A DNA stretch of 9,330 nt from Thermoanaerobacteraceae bacterium (GCA_030016455.1 JASEJH010000038.1:1-9330); one strand, 5' to 3'; positions 1 to 8,308 are shown, numbered from the stretch's first letter. A program made the numbers and translations. The notes: generated by a model from the sequence alone, not told the origin.

Positions 1-428
1 TCCAGTCCAACATCCGGGAACTGGAGGGAGCGCTGGTCCGAACGGTGGCCTTTGCAGCGCTCACCAACAGCCCGCTAACGCCGGAAACCGCTGCCACCAT
101 CCTGAAGGACGTATTCAGGATCACGCGGCCCCGAACCATTACCGTGGACGTGATCCAGGAAGCGGTGGCCAAGTACTACAACATCAAACCCGACGACCTA
201 AAGACCAAGAAGCGCACCCGAGCTGTGGTTTACCCGCGCCAGATCGCCATGTACCTCGCCCGAGAGCTTACCGATCTTTCCCTGCCGAAAATCGGGGAAT
301 GCTTCGGCGGGCGCGACCACACTACTGTTCTGCATGCATGCGAGAAGATCACTACTGAACTCCAAAGTGATCTTACACTGCAAGGAATCATTACGGAAAT
401 CACAAACAAAATCAAAAAACTTTTGTGA
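1..428 (+). CDS. dnaA: Chromosomal replication initiator DnaA, C-terminal part (5' truncated by window)
   Basis: DnaA is the AAA+ initiator that binds DnaA boxes at oriC, melts the origin and recruits the helicase. Only the last 141 complete codons are present, reading from base 3; bases 1-2 end a cut codon. The fragment opens with the end of domain III, including the sensor-2 stretch NIRELEGAL whose arginine contacts ATP. It then covers all of domain IV, the helix-turn-helix DNA-binding domain, with the family signature [11 protein letters not shown] at nt 306-338; the RDHTT residues read the DnaA box. The C-terminus ends normally in a lysine-rich helix (NKIKKLL) with TGA at 426-428. There is no frameshift or other damage. 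The ATG-less left edge is the window boundary, not a real start. dnaN follows after about 200 nt, the usual origin-proximal order. Identification is essentially certain. Confidence 0.98.
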   Translation, partial: QSNIRELEGALVRTVAFAALTNSPLTPETAATILKDVFRITRPRTITVDVIQEAVAKYYNIKPDDLKTKKRTRAVVYPRQIAMYLARELTDLSLPKIGECFGGRDHTTVLHACEKITTELQSDLTLQGIITEITNKIKKLL

Positions 429-448
429 ATCTCTCAACATCATTTTCA

Positions 449-475
449 CAGGGCGGAGTGACTTCTCTCCCCCTG
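449..475. repeat. Bulged inverted repeat (hairpin) just after dnaA
   Basis: Bases 449-458 (CAGGGCGGAG) pair with 467-475 (CTCCCCCTG): nine base pairs with one bulged C (454) and an 8-nt loop. Outside the stem, TTTT at 443-446 could pair with AAAA at 478-481 across a small internal loop. The A-run follows the stem and the T-run precedes it, so this is not a classic intrinsic terminator on either strand. It may shape the dnaA mRNA 3' end or be part of the origin; its role is unknown. Confidence 0.5.
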
Positions 476-535
476 CAAAAACTGGCAACCGTTAAAGTAT
501 CAACATAATCACAGGCGCTACTACTAAGAACACGA

Positions 536-559
536 CGTCTCCTAAATTACTATGAGACG
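536..559. repeat. Short inverted repeat in the AT-rich origin spacer
   Basis: CGTCTC (536-541) is the exact reverse complement of GAGACG (554-559), with a 12-nt AT-rich loop. No T-run follows directly. It could be a chance hairpin, a weak transcription barrier after dnaA, or a protein-binding inverted repeat next to the putative DnaA-trios. Confidence 0.3.
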
Positions 560-562
560 CTT

Positions 563-568
563 TATAAT
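563..568 (+). promoter_or_regulatory. Candidate -10 element for dnaN
   Basis: A perfect TATAAT lies 63 nt before the chosen dnaN start. No convincing -35 is visible 16-18 nt upstream (tcctaa region) and there is no TG extension. The whole tract is AT-rich, so a chance match is possible; TATATT at 575-580 is another candidate. It is plausible only because dnaN is commonly also transcribed from the dnaA-dnaN spacer. Confidence 0.3.
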
Positions 569-578
569 AAAACTTATA

Positions 579-594
579 TTATGGCGTTATGGCG
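579..594 (+). repeat. Tandem 8-mer TTATGGCG x2
   Basis: TTATGGCG occurs twice head to tail (579-586 and 587-594) in the dnaN leader. It does not resemble the DnaA box beyond TTAT. It creates an in-frame ATG at 589 that could be mistaken for the dnaN start. Confidence 0.6.
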
Positions 595-616
595 CTAAAA
601 TTTTCCAATCAAGGCG

Positions 617-622
617 GGAGGT
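617..622 (+). promoter_or_regulatory. Ribosome-binding site deciding the TTG start of dnaN
   Basis: GGAGGT lies 8 nt before TTG at 631. The in-frame ATG at 589 has no purine-rich site at a suitable distance, and the 14 residues it would add match nothing in the family. This site therefore fixes the start at TTG 631. Confidence 0.75.
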
Positions 623-630
623 TTTTTAAA

Positions 631-1728
631 TTGCAATTCATAGCTACCAGGAACAACTTACTTACGGCACTGAACACGGTTCTACGTGCCGTTCCTTCCC
701 GGAGCCCGCTCGAGATAGCAACCTGCGTCTTGGTCAGGGCCGAGGGAAACAGGCTTAAGCTCACGGGTACGGACCTGGAAATGATGATTCGCTGCTGGGT
801 CCCGGCCATCGAGGTAAACCGGGAAGGAGAAGCGGTCGTTCCTGCTCGTCAGCTTTCCGAGATTGTGCGCCGTGTGCCGGAAGGGAAGATCGAGGTTGAG
901 GGAACTGGCCGCAGCATTACCTTGATGTATCCCGGAGGCGAGATGAAGCTGAGTGGTTTTGCGCCGGAGGAGTTTCCATCCTTCGCTGCGGAAGACGAGA
1001 CAGGGGAAGGTTTTACCTTGGGTGGGAGCTTGAGGGTGGCCTTACGGAGTGTGCTTTACGCTGCAGGGAAAGATGACCTGCGCCCCATCTTTACCGGTGT
1101 ACAGTTTGAACTGCAGAACGGGGTTTTAACGGTGGCGGCCACTGACGCGCACCGCCTTGCGGTGTTTGAGATGGCCACCGATGCGGCCGCTTCCTGTTCG
1201 GGAATTGTTCCGGCAAAGGCCCTCCGGGAAGTAGAGCGGTCGTTGAGCCAGACGGAAGAGCAGGTCAGCGTAAACTTTAGTTCGAGTCAGGCTGCTTTTG
1301 CAGTCAGCGACGTGGAGCTTTACACTCGCCTGATTGAGGGGCGCTTTCCGGAGTGGCGGCAGGCCGTACCTCAGAATCCGCCGCGCACACTCATCCGCGG
1401 GGAGATTGGTGCAATTATCAGTGCAATCGAGCGGGCGCAGGTACTGGCCTACGGCGATACCCCGTCGGTAATCCTGAAGGCTTCTGGTGCGTCGCTCGTG
1501 GTGCTCTCGCAATCCGATATGGGCGAGTTCCGGGAGACCGTTGCGGTCGATTGCGAAGGCGAAGAGGTAGAGATTGCCTTCAACGCGAACTACCTGCTGG
1601 ACGCCCTCCGGGCGACGGTCGGCGACTCGGTGGAAATGGGCTTGAACGGGAACATCGGTCCTGCGGTTATCCGGGGACCCGGACACCCAGGTTACCTGGC
1701 GCTTGTTTTACCGCTACGCCTATTTTAG
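631..1728 (+). CDS. dnaN: DNA polymerase III beta subunit (sliding clamp)
   Basis: The beta clamp is a ring-shaped homodimer that encircles DNA and tethers the replicative polymerase and other factors. The 365-residue product has the usual family length (about 366) and the three repeated clamp domains. Recognisable stretches are FIATRNNLLTALNTV at the N-terminus, RPIFTGVQFE (151-160), ATDAHRLAV (170-178), LIEGRFPEWRQAVP (234-247), FNANYLLDAL (317-326) and the C-terminal LALVLPLRLF, which resembles the clamp's ending that helps form the peptide-binding pocket. The TTG start is chosen because GGAGGT sits 8 nt upstream and the family N-terminus begins exactly here; an ATG at 589 would add 14 unrelated residues. 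The motif usually seen as LPIL near residue 28 reads LEIA here, a mild divergence. recF follows after 24 nt, so the two are very likely co-transcribed. Confidence 0.97.
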   Translation: MQFIATRNNLLTALNTVLRAVPSRSPLEIATCVLVRAEGNRLKLTGTDLEMMIRCWVPAIEVNREGEAVVPARQLSEIVRRVPEGKIEVEGTGRSITLMYPGGEMKLSGFAPEEFPSFAAEDETGEGFTLGGSLRVALRSVLYAAGKDDLRPIFTGVQFELQNGVLTVAATDAHRLAVFEMATDAAASCSGIVPAKALREVERSLSQTEEQVSVNFSSSQAAFAVSDVELYTRLIEGRFPEWRQAVPQNPPRTLIRGEIGAIISAIERAQVLAYGDTPSVILKASGASLVVLSQSDMGEFRETVAVDCEGEEVEIAFNANYLLDALRATVGDSVEMGLNGNIGPAVIRGPGHPGYLALVLPLRLF

Positions 1729-1752
1729 TCCTGCTAACGAAGCGAGGTTCAA

Positions 1753-2832
1753 GTGCAGCTGCTTTCCCTGGACATGCAGGACTTTCGGAATTATGCACAG
1801 GCCTCCTTCCGGCCGTGTGCCGGGCTGAACCTCGTGCGGGGAGAAAATGCAGCCGGTAAAACTAATCTCCTTGAAGCCATTTATTTTGCGCTTTGTGGCT
1901 GTTCTTTCCGTACGGTTCGTGAGAAAGAGGCTATCCGGAACAGTGCGACGGGCGCCGTCATCCGCGCGGTCTTCCTCGATCGCGGGGTCGAAAAGGAATC
2001 GGCAGTTCAGGTCCGCCCGGGGGGGAAGACGCTCCTTTTGAACGGGAAGGAGGAAAGCCGCCGGGCTTTTCCTGGAGAGGCAAGCCTTTTTCTCTTTCGG
2101 CCGGAAGATTTACAGGTGGTAAGCGGTGCGCCGGTAGAACGACGGCGCTTTCTGGACGGGATTCTTTCCGGAATCGTCCCGGGGTACCGGAATGCCCTGC
2201 AGCGGTACTTCCGGGCCGTCGGTCAGCGCAACGCCCTCCTCCGCCAGGGAAAAAGCAGGAACGATGCTCTTCCGGGGTACGACACCTGGACCGAAGCGAT
2301 TGTGGAAACGGGCAGCGTGGTGCTCAACTTAAGGATCGAGGGTTTTCGCCGCCTGGCGCCCGTTGCGGCCTCACTCTATCGCGAGCTGACCGGCCGCAAG
2401 CTTGTCCTACGGTACCTGAGCACGGTGGAAATTCAGGAAAGCATCGGCTTAAAGGAAAGTTTTTTGAAAAAGATTCTTTCCGTCAGGGAACAGGAAGTTC
2501 TCCAGGGACAGACCCTCGCTGGACCCCACCGGGATGACCTCCTTTTTCTGGTAGAGAATCAAAGCCTGCGGGGCCAGGGTTCCAGAGGGGAACAACGGGC
2601 GGCCGTACTGGCGGTAAAGCTCGCAGAGGCGCAAATCCGCGCGGAAACGTCCTCCGGCGGCCTGCTCTACCTGCTGGACGACGTCTTTTCTGAACTGGGT
2701 CCGCACTGGCGGGCCGCAGTTCTTGACGCCCTCAAGGGTCACCAGGCCTTTATTACCACGGCGGACCCGGCGGTTCAGGTCGGCGCCTGTAGCTTTCGCG
2801 TTGAGGCGGGGGATATCCGGCGGGAGGCATAA
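1753..2832 (+). CDS. recF: DNA replication and repair protein RecF
   Basis: RecF is an SMC/Rad50-like ATPase that binds gapped DNA and, with RecO and RecR, loads RecA in recombinational gap repair. The 359-residue product has all the ATPase parts. These are Walker A GENAAGKT (30-37), the conserved FRPEDLQVVSG with VERRRFLD (115-134), GPHRDDL (257-263), the ABC-type signature SRGEQR (277-282), and Walker B ending LLDD (307-310) followed by a D-loop SELG where SELD is usual. The start is GTG at 1753, with a modest GAGG 5 nt upstream, and gives the standard N-terminus (LLSLDMQDFRNY). The gene follows dnaN by 24 nt, so it probably shares its transcript. In B. subtilis the small S4-domain gene rlbA/yaaA lies between dnaN and recF; here there is no room for it. 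Confidence 0.97.
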   Translation: MQLLSLDMQDFRNYAQASFRPCAGLNLVRGENAAGKTNLLEAIYFALCGCSFRTVREKEAIRNSATGAVIRAVFLDRGVEKESAVQVRPGGKTLLLNGKEESRRAFPGEASLFLFRPEDLQVVSGAPVERRRFLDGILSGIVPGYRNALQRYFRAVGQRNALLRQGKSRNDALPGYDTWTEAIVETGSVVLNLRIEGFRRLAPVAASLYRELTGRKLVLRYLSTVEIQESIGLKESFLKKILSVREQEVLQGQTLAGPHRDDLLFLVENQSLRGQGSRGEQRAAVLAVKLAEAQIRAETSSGGLLYLLDDVFSELGPHWRAAVLDALKGHQAFITTADPAVQVGACSFRVEAGDIRREA

Positions 2833-2929
2833 GGATCCGGCCGGACGCGCGAGCGGGAGCGAAACCAGGCAGCACAACCCGCGGTCTTTTTGGAAAATAG
2901 TATACATGTTCAAGGGAGGTCTTACAGGG

Positions 2930-3181
2930 ATGCTCTTACACATCGGCAATGAAGTCGCCGTTCCGAAACGAAACGTTGTCGCGGTTTTTGCCTACCGGGT
3001 CTTCGCGGCGGTTCCCTCGCGGGAGTTTCTCCGGACCCTGCGCGACGAGGACCGCCTCGTGGTTCTTTCCGAGGAAGGGAAGGAACGGTCGGTTGTGGTT
3101 ACCACTGACCGCGTCTTTATCACCTCCATATCCTGCCATACACTCAAAAGGCGGGCCGAAAGCGTTATCCCCGAAGGATAA
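2930..3181 (+). CDS. remB: RemB-type DUF370 small regulatory protein
   Basis: The 83-residue protein begins MLLHIGNEVAVPKRNVVAVF, which matches the DUF370/RemA-RemB family in pattern and length (about 80-90 residues). In B. subtilis RemB, formerly YaaB, is encoded between recF and gyrB, exactly as here, and with its relative RemA affects expression of biofilm-matrix genes. RemA is a DNA-binding regulator; the function of the origin-linked member outside Bacillus is not established, so its role here is inferred. The ATG at 2930 has a strong AAGGGAGGT (2912-2920) 9 nt upstream. An in-frame ATG at 2906 would overlap that site and add eight unrelated residues, so it was rejected. The C-terminus (SCHTLKRRAESV) is basic. 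A terminator-like hairpin follows 19 nt after the stop, suggesting that this gene closes the dnaN-recF-remB transcript. Confidence 0.9.
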   Translation: MLLHIGNEVAVPKRNVVAVFAYRVFAAVPSREFLRTLRDEDRLVVLSEEGKERSVVVTTDRVFITSISCHTLKRRAESVIPEG

Positions 3182-3200
3182 GCTGCAGCTTCGGCCGTGC

Positions 3201-3220
3201 GGGGCGCTGCGGCCCCTTTT
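3201..3220 (+). terminator. Probable weak intrinsic terminator after remB
   Basis: GGGGC (3201-3205) pairs with GCCCC (3212-3216) around a 6-nt loop and is followed at once by TTTT (3217-3220). GGCCG (3193-3197) and CGGCC (3210-3214) offer an alternative overlapping stem. The T-run is short, so termination may be partial, with readthrough into gyrB. Confidence 0.5.
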
Positions 3221-3221
3221 G

Positions 3222-3230
3222 TGGTATAAT
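3222..3230 (+). promoter_or_regulatory. Extended -10 promoter for gyrB
   Basis: TGGTATAAT is a perfect TATAAT (3225-3230) with the TG extension one base upstream. The -35 position falls inside the GC-rich terminator hairpin and shows no TTGACA-like hexamer, which fits an extended -10 promoter. Transcription would begin near 3237, leaving a leader of about 54 nt before the gyrB start. That leader holds an inverted repeat, AGTTGA (3235-3240) and TCAACT (3262-3267). Regulation by supercoiling is usual for gyrase genes but cannot be read from the sequence. Confidence 0.6.
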
Positions 3231-3290
3231 ATTTAGTTGAGGGGTTTTCTAGTTTTTAGCATCAACTGCTTGCGAAGGAGGAAAAAATAG

Positions 3291-5198
<1,908 letters not shown>

Positions 5199-5240
5199 GC
5201 GCAGGAGGCCAGAGGCCACCAAGTGGTAAAAATCTCTCAC

Positions 5241-5263
5241 CGCCGCTTGATTTACGTGCGGCG
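5241..5263 (+). repeat. Hairpin in the gyrB-gyrA spacer
   Basis: CGCCGC (5241-5246) and GCGGCG (5258-5263) form a perfect 6-bp stem with an 11-nt AT-rich loop. A T-run (5273-5277) begins 9 nt after the stem, too far for a standard terminator. It may be an mRNA processing or attenuation element, or be without function. It lies 34 nt before the gyrA start. Confidence 0.4.
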
Positions 5264-5297
5264 TCAAGGGCATTTTTGTAAAGGGGCGTAGAGCATT

Positions 5298-7712
5298 TTG
5301 TTAGGGAAAGTTGTCCCGATAGATATTAACGAGGAGATGCGGCAGTCCTACCTGGACTACGCGATGAGTGTGATTGTAGGCCGGGCGTTGCCGGACGTCC
5401 GGGACGGGTTGAAGCCGGTGCACCGGCGGATTCTCTACGCGATGCACAGCATCGGCATGACGCCCGACAAACCCCACCGCAAGTCGGCCTATATCGTGGG
5501 TGAGGTGCTGGCGCGCTACCACCCGCACGGCGATATGGCGGTTTACGACGCCCTGGTGCGCCTGGCGCAGGATTTTGCCTGCCGCTATCCGCTGGTGGAC
5601 GGGCACGGGAACTTCGGGTCGGTGGATGGGGATGCGCCTGCAGCGATGCGGTACACCGAGGCCCGCCTGTCGCGGCTGGCGATGGAAATGCTCCGGGATA
5701 TCGGCAAGGAAACCGTTGATTTCGTGCCCAACTACGACGGGACCACGCAGGAGCCGGTGGTTTTACCGGCCCGGATCCCCAACCTCCTGATCAACGGCTC
5801 CGCGGGAATTGCCGTCGGGATGGCGACGAACATCCCGCCCCACAACATCGGCGAGGTGATCGACGGGGTCCTGGCGCTGATCGACAACCCCCAGATCACG
5901 GTGGACGAGCTGGCCCAGGTGATTCCGGGGCCGGATTTCCCCACGGGCGGGATCATCCTCGGGCGCGAGGCGATCCGCGCGGCCTACACTACCGGGCGCG
6001 GCAGCCTGGTGGTGCGGGGGCGGGCGAGCATCGAGCGCCTGGGCGGCAAGACGGCAATCATCGTGACCGAAATCCCATATCAGGTGAACAAGGCCCGGCT
6101 GCTCGAAAAAATTGCGGAACTCGTCCGCGAGCGCCGGATAGACGGAATCACCGACCTCCGGGATGAGTCCGATCGCCGGGGGATGCGGATCGTGATCGAA
6201 GTCCGGCGGGACGTGGAACCGAAGGTGATTCTGAACCGCCTTTATAAGCACACGCAGCTGGAGGATACCTTCGGCATCATCATGCTGGCGCTCGTCGACG
6301 GCCAGCCCGAGGTGCTGAACTTAAAGCAGATGCTGCAGCACTACCTGGACCACCAGAAGGAAGTGGTGATCCGGCGCTGCCGCTACGACCTCCGGGAGGC
6401 ACGCGACCGGCTGGAAATCGTCGAAGGGTTGAATACCGCGCTGGCGAACATTGACGCCGTGATAGTGCTGATCAAGGCGTCGCCGGACACCGAGGCGGCG
6501 CGCAAGGGATTGGTGGAACAGTTCGGCTTGACTGAACGGCAGGCACAGGCAATTCTTGACATGCGACTGCAGCGACTCACGGGGCTGGAACGCGAAAAGC
6601 TGCTCCAGGAACTGGGGCAGTTGCGCGACCGGATTGCGTACCTGGAAATGGTGCTGGCCGACGAGCAGCAGATCCTGGGGATCATCCGGGAGGAACTTGC
6701 GGCGGAAAGACAGCGGTTTGCCGACCCCCGGCGGACCGAAATCAGCGAGGAGCAGGTGGTGTACCGTCCCGAGGACCTGATTCCGGAGGAGCAGGTGGTC
6801 GTCACCGTCACGCACCAGGGATACATCAAGCGGCGGAACCAGGCGGCTTACCGCAGCCAGCACCGGGGCGGCCGGGGCATCACGGGGGTGGAACCCCGCC
6901 AGGAGGATTTTGTCCGGCACCTGTTTGTCGCGGGCACGCACGACTACTTCCTTTTTTTCACCAACAAGGGCAAGACGTACCGGCTGAAGGTTTACGAAAT
7001 CCCGGAAGCGGGAAGGCATGCGCGCGGGACCGCCATCGTCAACCTGATCCAGATGAGTGCCGCCGAGCGGGTAACGGCCATCGTGCCCGTCAAGGAGTTT
7101 TCCCCGGACAAGTACGTCTTTTTGGTAACGCAAAAGGGTGTGGTTAAGAAGGTAAGGCTGGATGCGTTTGCCTCGGTGCGCCGGGACGGGATTATCGCCG
7201 TGAGCCTGGACGAAGGAGACGAACTGGTCGCCGCCGCCCTGACCGACGGGAAGGACGAAATCCTGCTGGTCACCCGGCAAGGGAAAAGCATCCGGTTCAG
7301 CGAAGAAGAGGTTCGACCGTTCGGCCGGACCGCCCGGGGCGTCCGCGGGATCCGCCTGCGCCAGGGCGACGCCGTGGCGGGGATGGGAGTGGTCGAACCC
7401 GAGAAGGAACTGCTGGTCGTCCTGAGTAAGGGATACGGCAAGCGCACCCTGCTGAAGGAGTTCCGCCGCCAATCCCGCGGGGGCACCGGGATCATCGCGG
7501 CGAAGGTCTCCCCCGCCAGCGGCGAGGTGGCAGGGATTGAGGTGGTCAGTAAGAACGAAGAGGTGATCGTCGTTAGCACCGGCGGAATCCTGATCCGGCT
7601 CAAGGTTGGCGAGATTCCGGTACAGGGGCGGGCGGCGCGGGGCGTGGTGATCATGCGGCTCGGCCCTGACGACAGCGTGGCGACGCTGGCCAAGGTGGTC
7701 ACCGAGGACTGA
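5298..7712 (+). CDS. gyrA: DNA gyrase subunit A
   Basis: GyrA cuts and rejoins DNA in gyrase and wraps DNA through its C-terminal domain. The 804-residue product is of normal length. The N-terminal breakage-reunion domain carries [16 protein letters not shown] (11-26) and the catalytic Tyr119 in [10 protein letters not shown] (E. coli Tyr122) preceded by Arg118. A coiled-coil arm with [15 protein letters not shown] (417-431) follows, then a six-bladed beta-pinwheel from about residue 495. The GyrA box QHRGGRG (521-527) marks a true gyrase rather than topoisomerase IV. In the quinolone-determining loop ([10 protein letters not shown]), the residue equal to E. coli Ser83 is Met80, while Asp87 is kept as Asp84. 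The TTG start at 5298 gives the family N-terminus ([13 protein letters not shown]); AAGGGG (5281-5286) is 11 nt upstream, slightly far, and an in-frame stop at 5289 leaves little alternative. The next gene starts 5 nt after the stop. Confidence 0.98.
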   Translation: MLGKVVPIDINEEMRQSYLDYAMSVIVGRALPDVRDGLKPVHRRILYAMHSIGMTPDKPHRKSAYIVGEVLARYHPHGDMAVYDALVRLAQDFACRYPLVDGHGNFGSVDGDAPAAMRYTEARLSRLAMEMLRDIGKETVDFVPNYDGTTQEPVVLPARIPNLLINGSAGIAVGMATNIPPHNIGEVIDGVLALIDNPQITVDELAQVIPGPDFPTGGIILGREAIRAAYTTGRGSLVVRGRASIERLGGKTAIIVTEIPYQVNKARLLEKIAELVRERRIDGITDLRDESDRRGMRIVIEVRRDVEPKVILNRLYKHTQLEDTFGIIMLALVDGQPEVLNLKQMLQHYLDHQKEVVIRRCRYDLREARDRLEIVEGLNTALANIDAVIVLIKASPDTEAARKGLVEQFGLTERQAQAILDMRLQRLTGLEREKLLQELGQLRDRIAYLEMVLADEQQILGIIREELAAERQRFADPRRTEISEEQVVYRPEDLIPEEQVVVTVTHQGYIKRRNQAAYRSQHRGGRGITGVEPRQEDFVRHLFVAGTHDYFLFFTNKGKTYRLKVYEIPEAGRHARGTAIVNLIQMSAAERVTAIVPVKEFSPDKYVFLVTQKGVVKKVRLDAFASVRRDGIIAVSLDEGDELVAAALTDGKDEILLVTRQGKSIRFSEEEVRPFGRTARGVRGIRLRQGDAVAGMGVVEPEKELLVVLSKGYGKRTLLKEFRRQSRGGTGIIAAKVSPASGEVAGIEVVSKNEEVIVVSTGGILIRLKVGEIPVQGRAARGVVIMRLGPDDSVATLAKVVTED

Positions 7713-7717
7713 GTTTG

Positions 7718-8194
7718 ATGGGACGGGGGAAGCGGGTTTTGGCGCAACACAGGATTCTTTTAGCTACGGACGGATCGGAAACATCAAAGAAGGCGGCAGC
7801 CTTTGCCGCCGAGATGGCCAGGGCGATTCCCGGCTGCGTAATTACAGTTCTGACTGTAATTACCGTGCCAAAAAGCTTCTACAGCCGTCGGCTGTACTGG
7901 GCGGCGAAGAACAGACCCGGCGACGCCGAGGATATTAAGGCCCTGTTCGAGGAAGAGGCGCAGCAGGTGCTTGCGGATACGGCGGCGATCATCCGCCAGC
8001 AGGGGGTGCAGGTGGCCACCGCCGTCCGTGAAGGGGACCCCGCCGAGGAGATTGTAGCCTTTGCCACCGAAGGCGGGTACAACCATATCGTCATGGGAAC
8101 GCGAGGACTGACCGACGTCCAGGGGCTTTTCGTGGGGAGCGTGGCCCACAAGGTGGTACACCTCGCCAACGTGCCGGTTACGCTGGTCAAGTAA
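7718..8194 (+). CDS. Universal stress protein (UspA family, ATP-binding type)
   Basis: The product (158 residues from this start) has the single Usp fold: N-terminal strand with nucleotide-contacting acid (ILLATDGSE), and the C-terminal ATP-binding pattern G-2X-G-9X-G-S in GTRGLTDVQGLFVGS, then VPVTLVK. Family members with this full pattern, such as MJ0577, bind ATP. They are cytoplasmic dimers associated with stress, starvation or energy sensing, but the exact task is usually unknown. No membrane segment or signal peptide is seen. The start is uncertain: ATG 7718 has GAGG at 7704-7707, while TTG 7739 behind GGGGGA (7725-7730) would give a more typical short N-terminus; TTG 7715 is also possible. 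The gene begins 5 nt after gyrA, so co-transcription with gyrase is likely. That neighbour is not part of the usual conserved block. A perfect palindrome lies inside the gene. Confidence 0.93.
   Translation: MGRGKRVLAQHRILLATDGSETSKKAAAFAAEMARAIPGCVITVLTVITVPKSFYSRRLYWAAKNRPGDAEDIKALFEEEAQQVLADTAAIIRQQGVQVATAVREGDPAEEIVAFATEGGYNHIVMGTRGLTDVQGLFVGSVAHKVVHLANVPVTLVK
7838..7863. repeat. Perfect 11-bp inverted repeat inside the universal stress protein gene
   Basis: GTAATTACAGT (7838-7848) and ACTGTAATTAC (7853-7863) are exact reverse complements separated by TCTG. The element is AT-rich within a GC-rich gene. It encodes VITVLTVIT in the second beta-strand region, so the DNA symmetry coincides with a near-palindromic peptide. 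Confidence 0.85.
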
Positions 8195-8209
8195 AAGGCT
8201 TTTTCACTA

Positions 8210-8237
8210 TTGATTTATGTCGAAGGAAAGTTATAAA
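8210..8237 (+). promoter_or_regulatory. Candidate sigma-A promoter for pdxS-pdxT
   Basis: TTGATT (8210-8215) and TATAAA (8232-8237) are separated by 16 nt, close to the housekeeping consensus, in an AT-rich gap right after the stress-protein gene. Transcription would start near 8244, leaving a leader of about 65 nt before the pdxS GTG. The spacing and the local base-composition shift support it. No clear terminator separates it from the upstream gene, so readthrough may also contribute. Confidence 0.55.
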
Positions 8238-8266
8238 ATTACCCTGTACCCCGAAAGTTGTTTGTT

Positions 8267-8301
8267 AACGGGGGAAGGTTGTACTGTCCGCAACGGGGGA
8301 A
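8267..8301 (+). repeat. Direct repeat AACGGGGGAA in the pdxS leader
   Basis: AACGGGGGAA occurs at 8267-8276 and again at 8292-8301. The second copy supplies the ribosome-binding site GGGGGA (8295-8300), 8 nt before the GTG at 8309. The first copy sits just before an in-frame TTG at 8279, too close for efficient initiation. It could be a small duplication or a regulatory repeat. Confidence 0.6.
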
Positions 8302-8308
8302 AGATCCG

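Larger units (their letters stand above)
497..605 (+). other. oriC: Probable oriC unwinding module in the dnaA-dnaN spacer (weak DnaA boxes, DnaA-trios, AT-rich tract)
   Basis: Two adjacent DnaA-box-like 9-mers, GTATCAACA (497-505) and ATAATCACA (505-513), each differ from TTATNCACA at two positions. They are followed by GGCG (514-517) and then three consecutive CTA triplets (518-526). This order of boxes, GC step and triplets that read 3'-GAT-5' on the other strand is the arrangement known for the basal unwinding system with DnaA-trios between dnaA and dnaN in Bacillus subtilis. A markedly AT-rich stretch follows (about 541-605), suitable as the melted region. Further weak box-like 9-mers lie at 424-432 (reverse orientation, overlapping the dnaA stop) and 442-450. 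No perfect box is present, and a second origin half upstream of dnaA would lie outside the window. The call rests on motif order and position. Confidence 0.55.

Noticed and set aside
589..630. Upstream ATG for dnaN adding 14 residues
   Set aside because: No suitable ribosome-binding site, residues outside the family alignment, and a good GGAGGT placed for TTG at 631.
2898..2906. TATACA/TAGTAT as a promoter for remB
   Set aside because: It lies 5-6 nt before the ribosome-binding site and has no -35 at the right distance.
2723..2929. Long upstream extension of the remB frame overlapping recF
   Set aside because: The DUF370 pattern begins at the ATG at 2930 behind a strong ribosome-binding site; the upstream part is recF read in another frame.
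6321..7472. Long open frame (383 codons) on the minus strand opposite gyrA
   Set aside because: It is wholly antisense to the well-conserved gyrA pinwheel, has no recognisable motif, and GC-rich genes commonly leave the opposite strand open by codon bias.
8258..8308. Upstream GTG start for pdxS adding 17 residues
   Set aside because: The extension matches nothing in PdxS, and the start at 8309 puts Asp24, Lys81 and Lys149 at the family's standard numbers.
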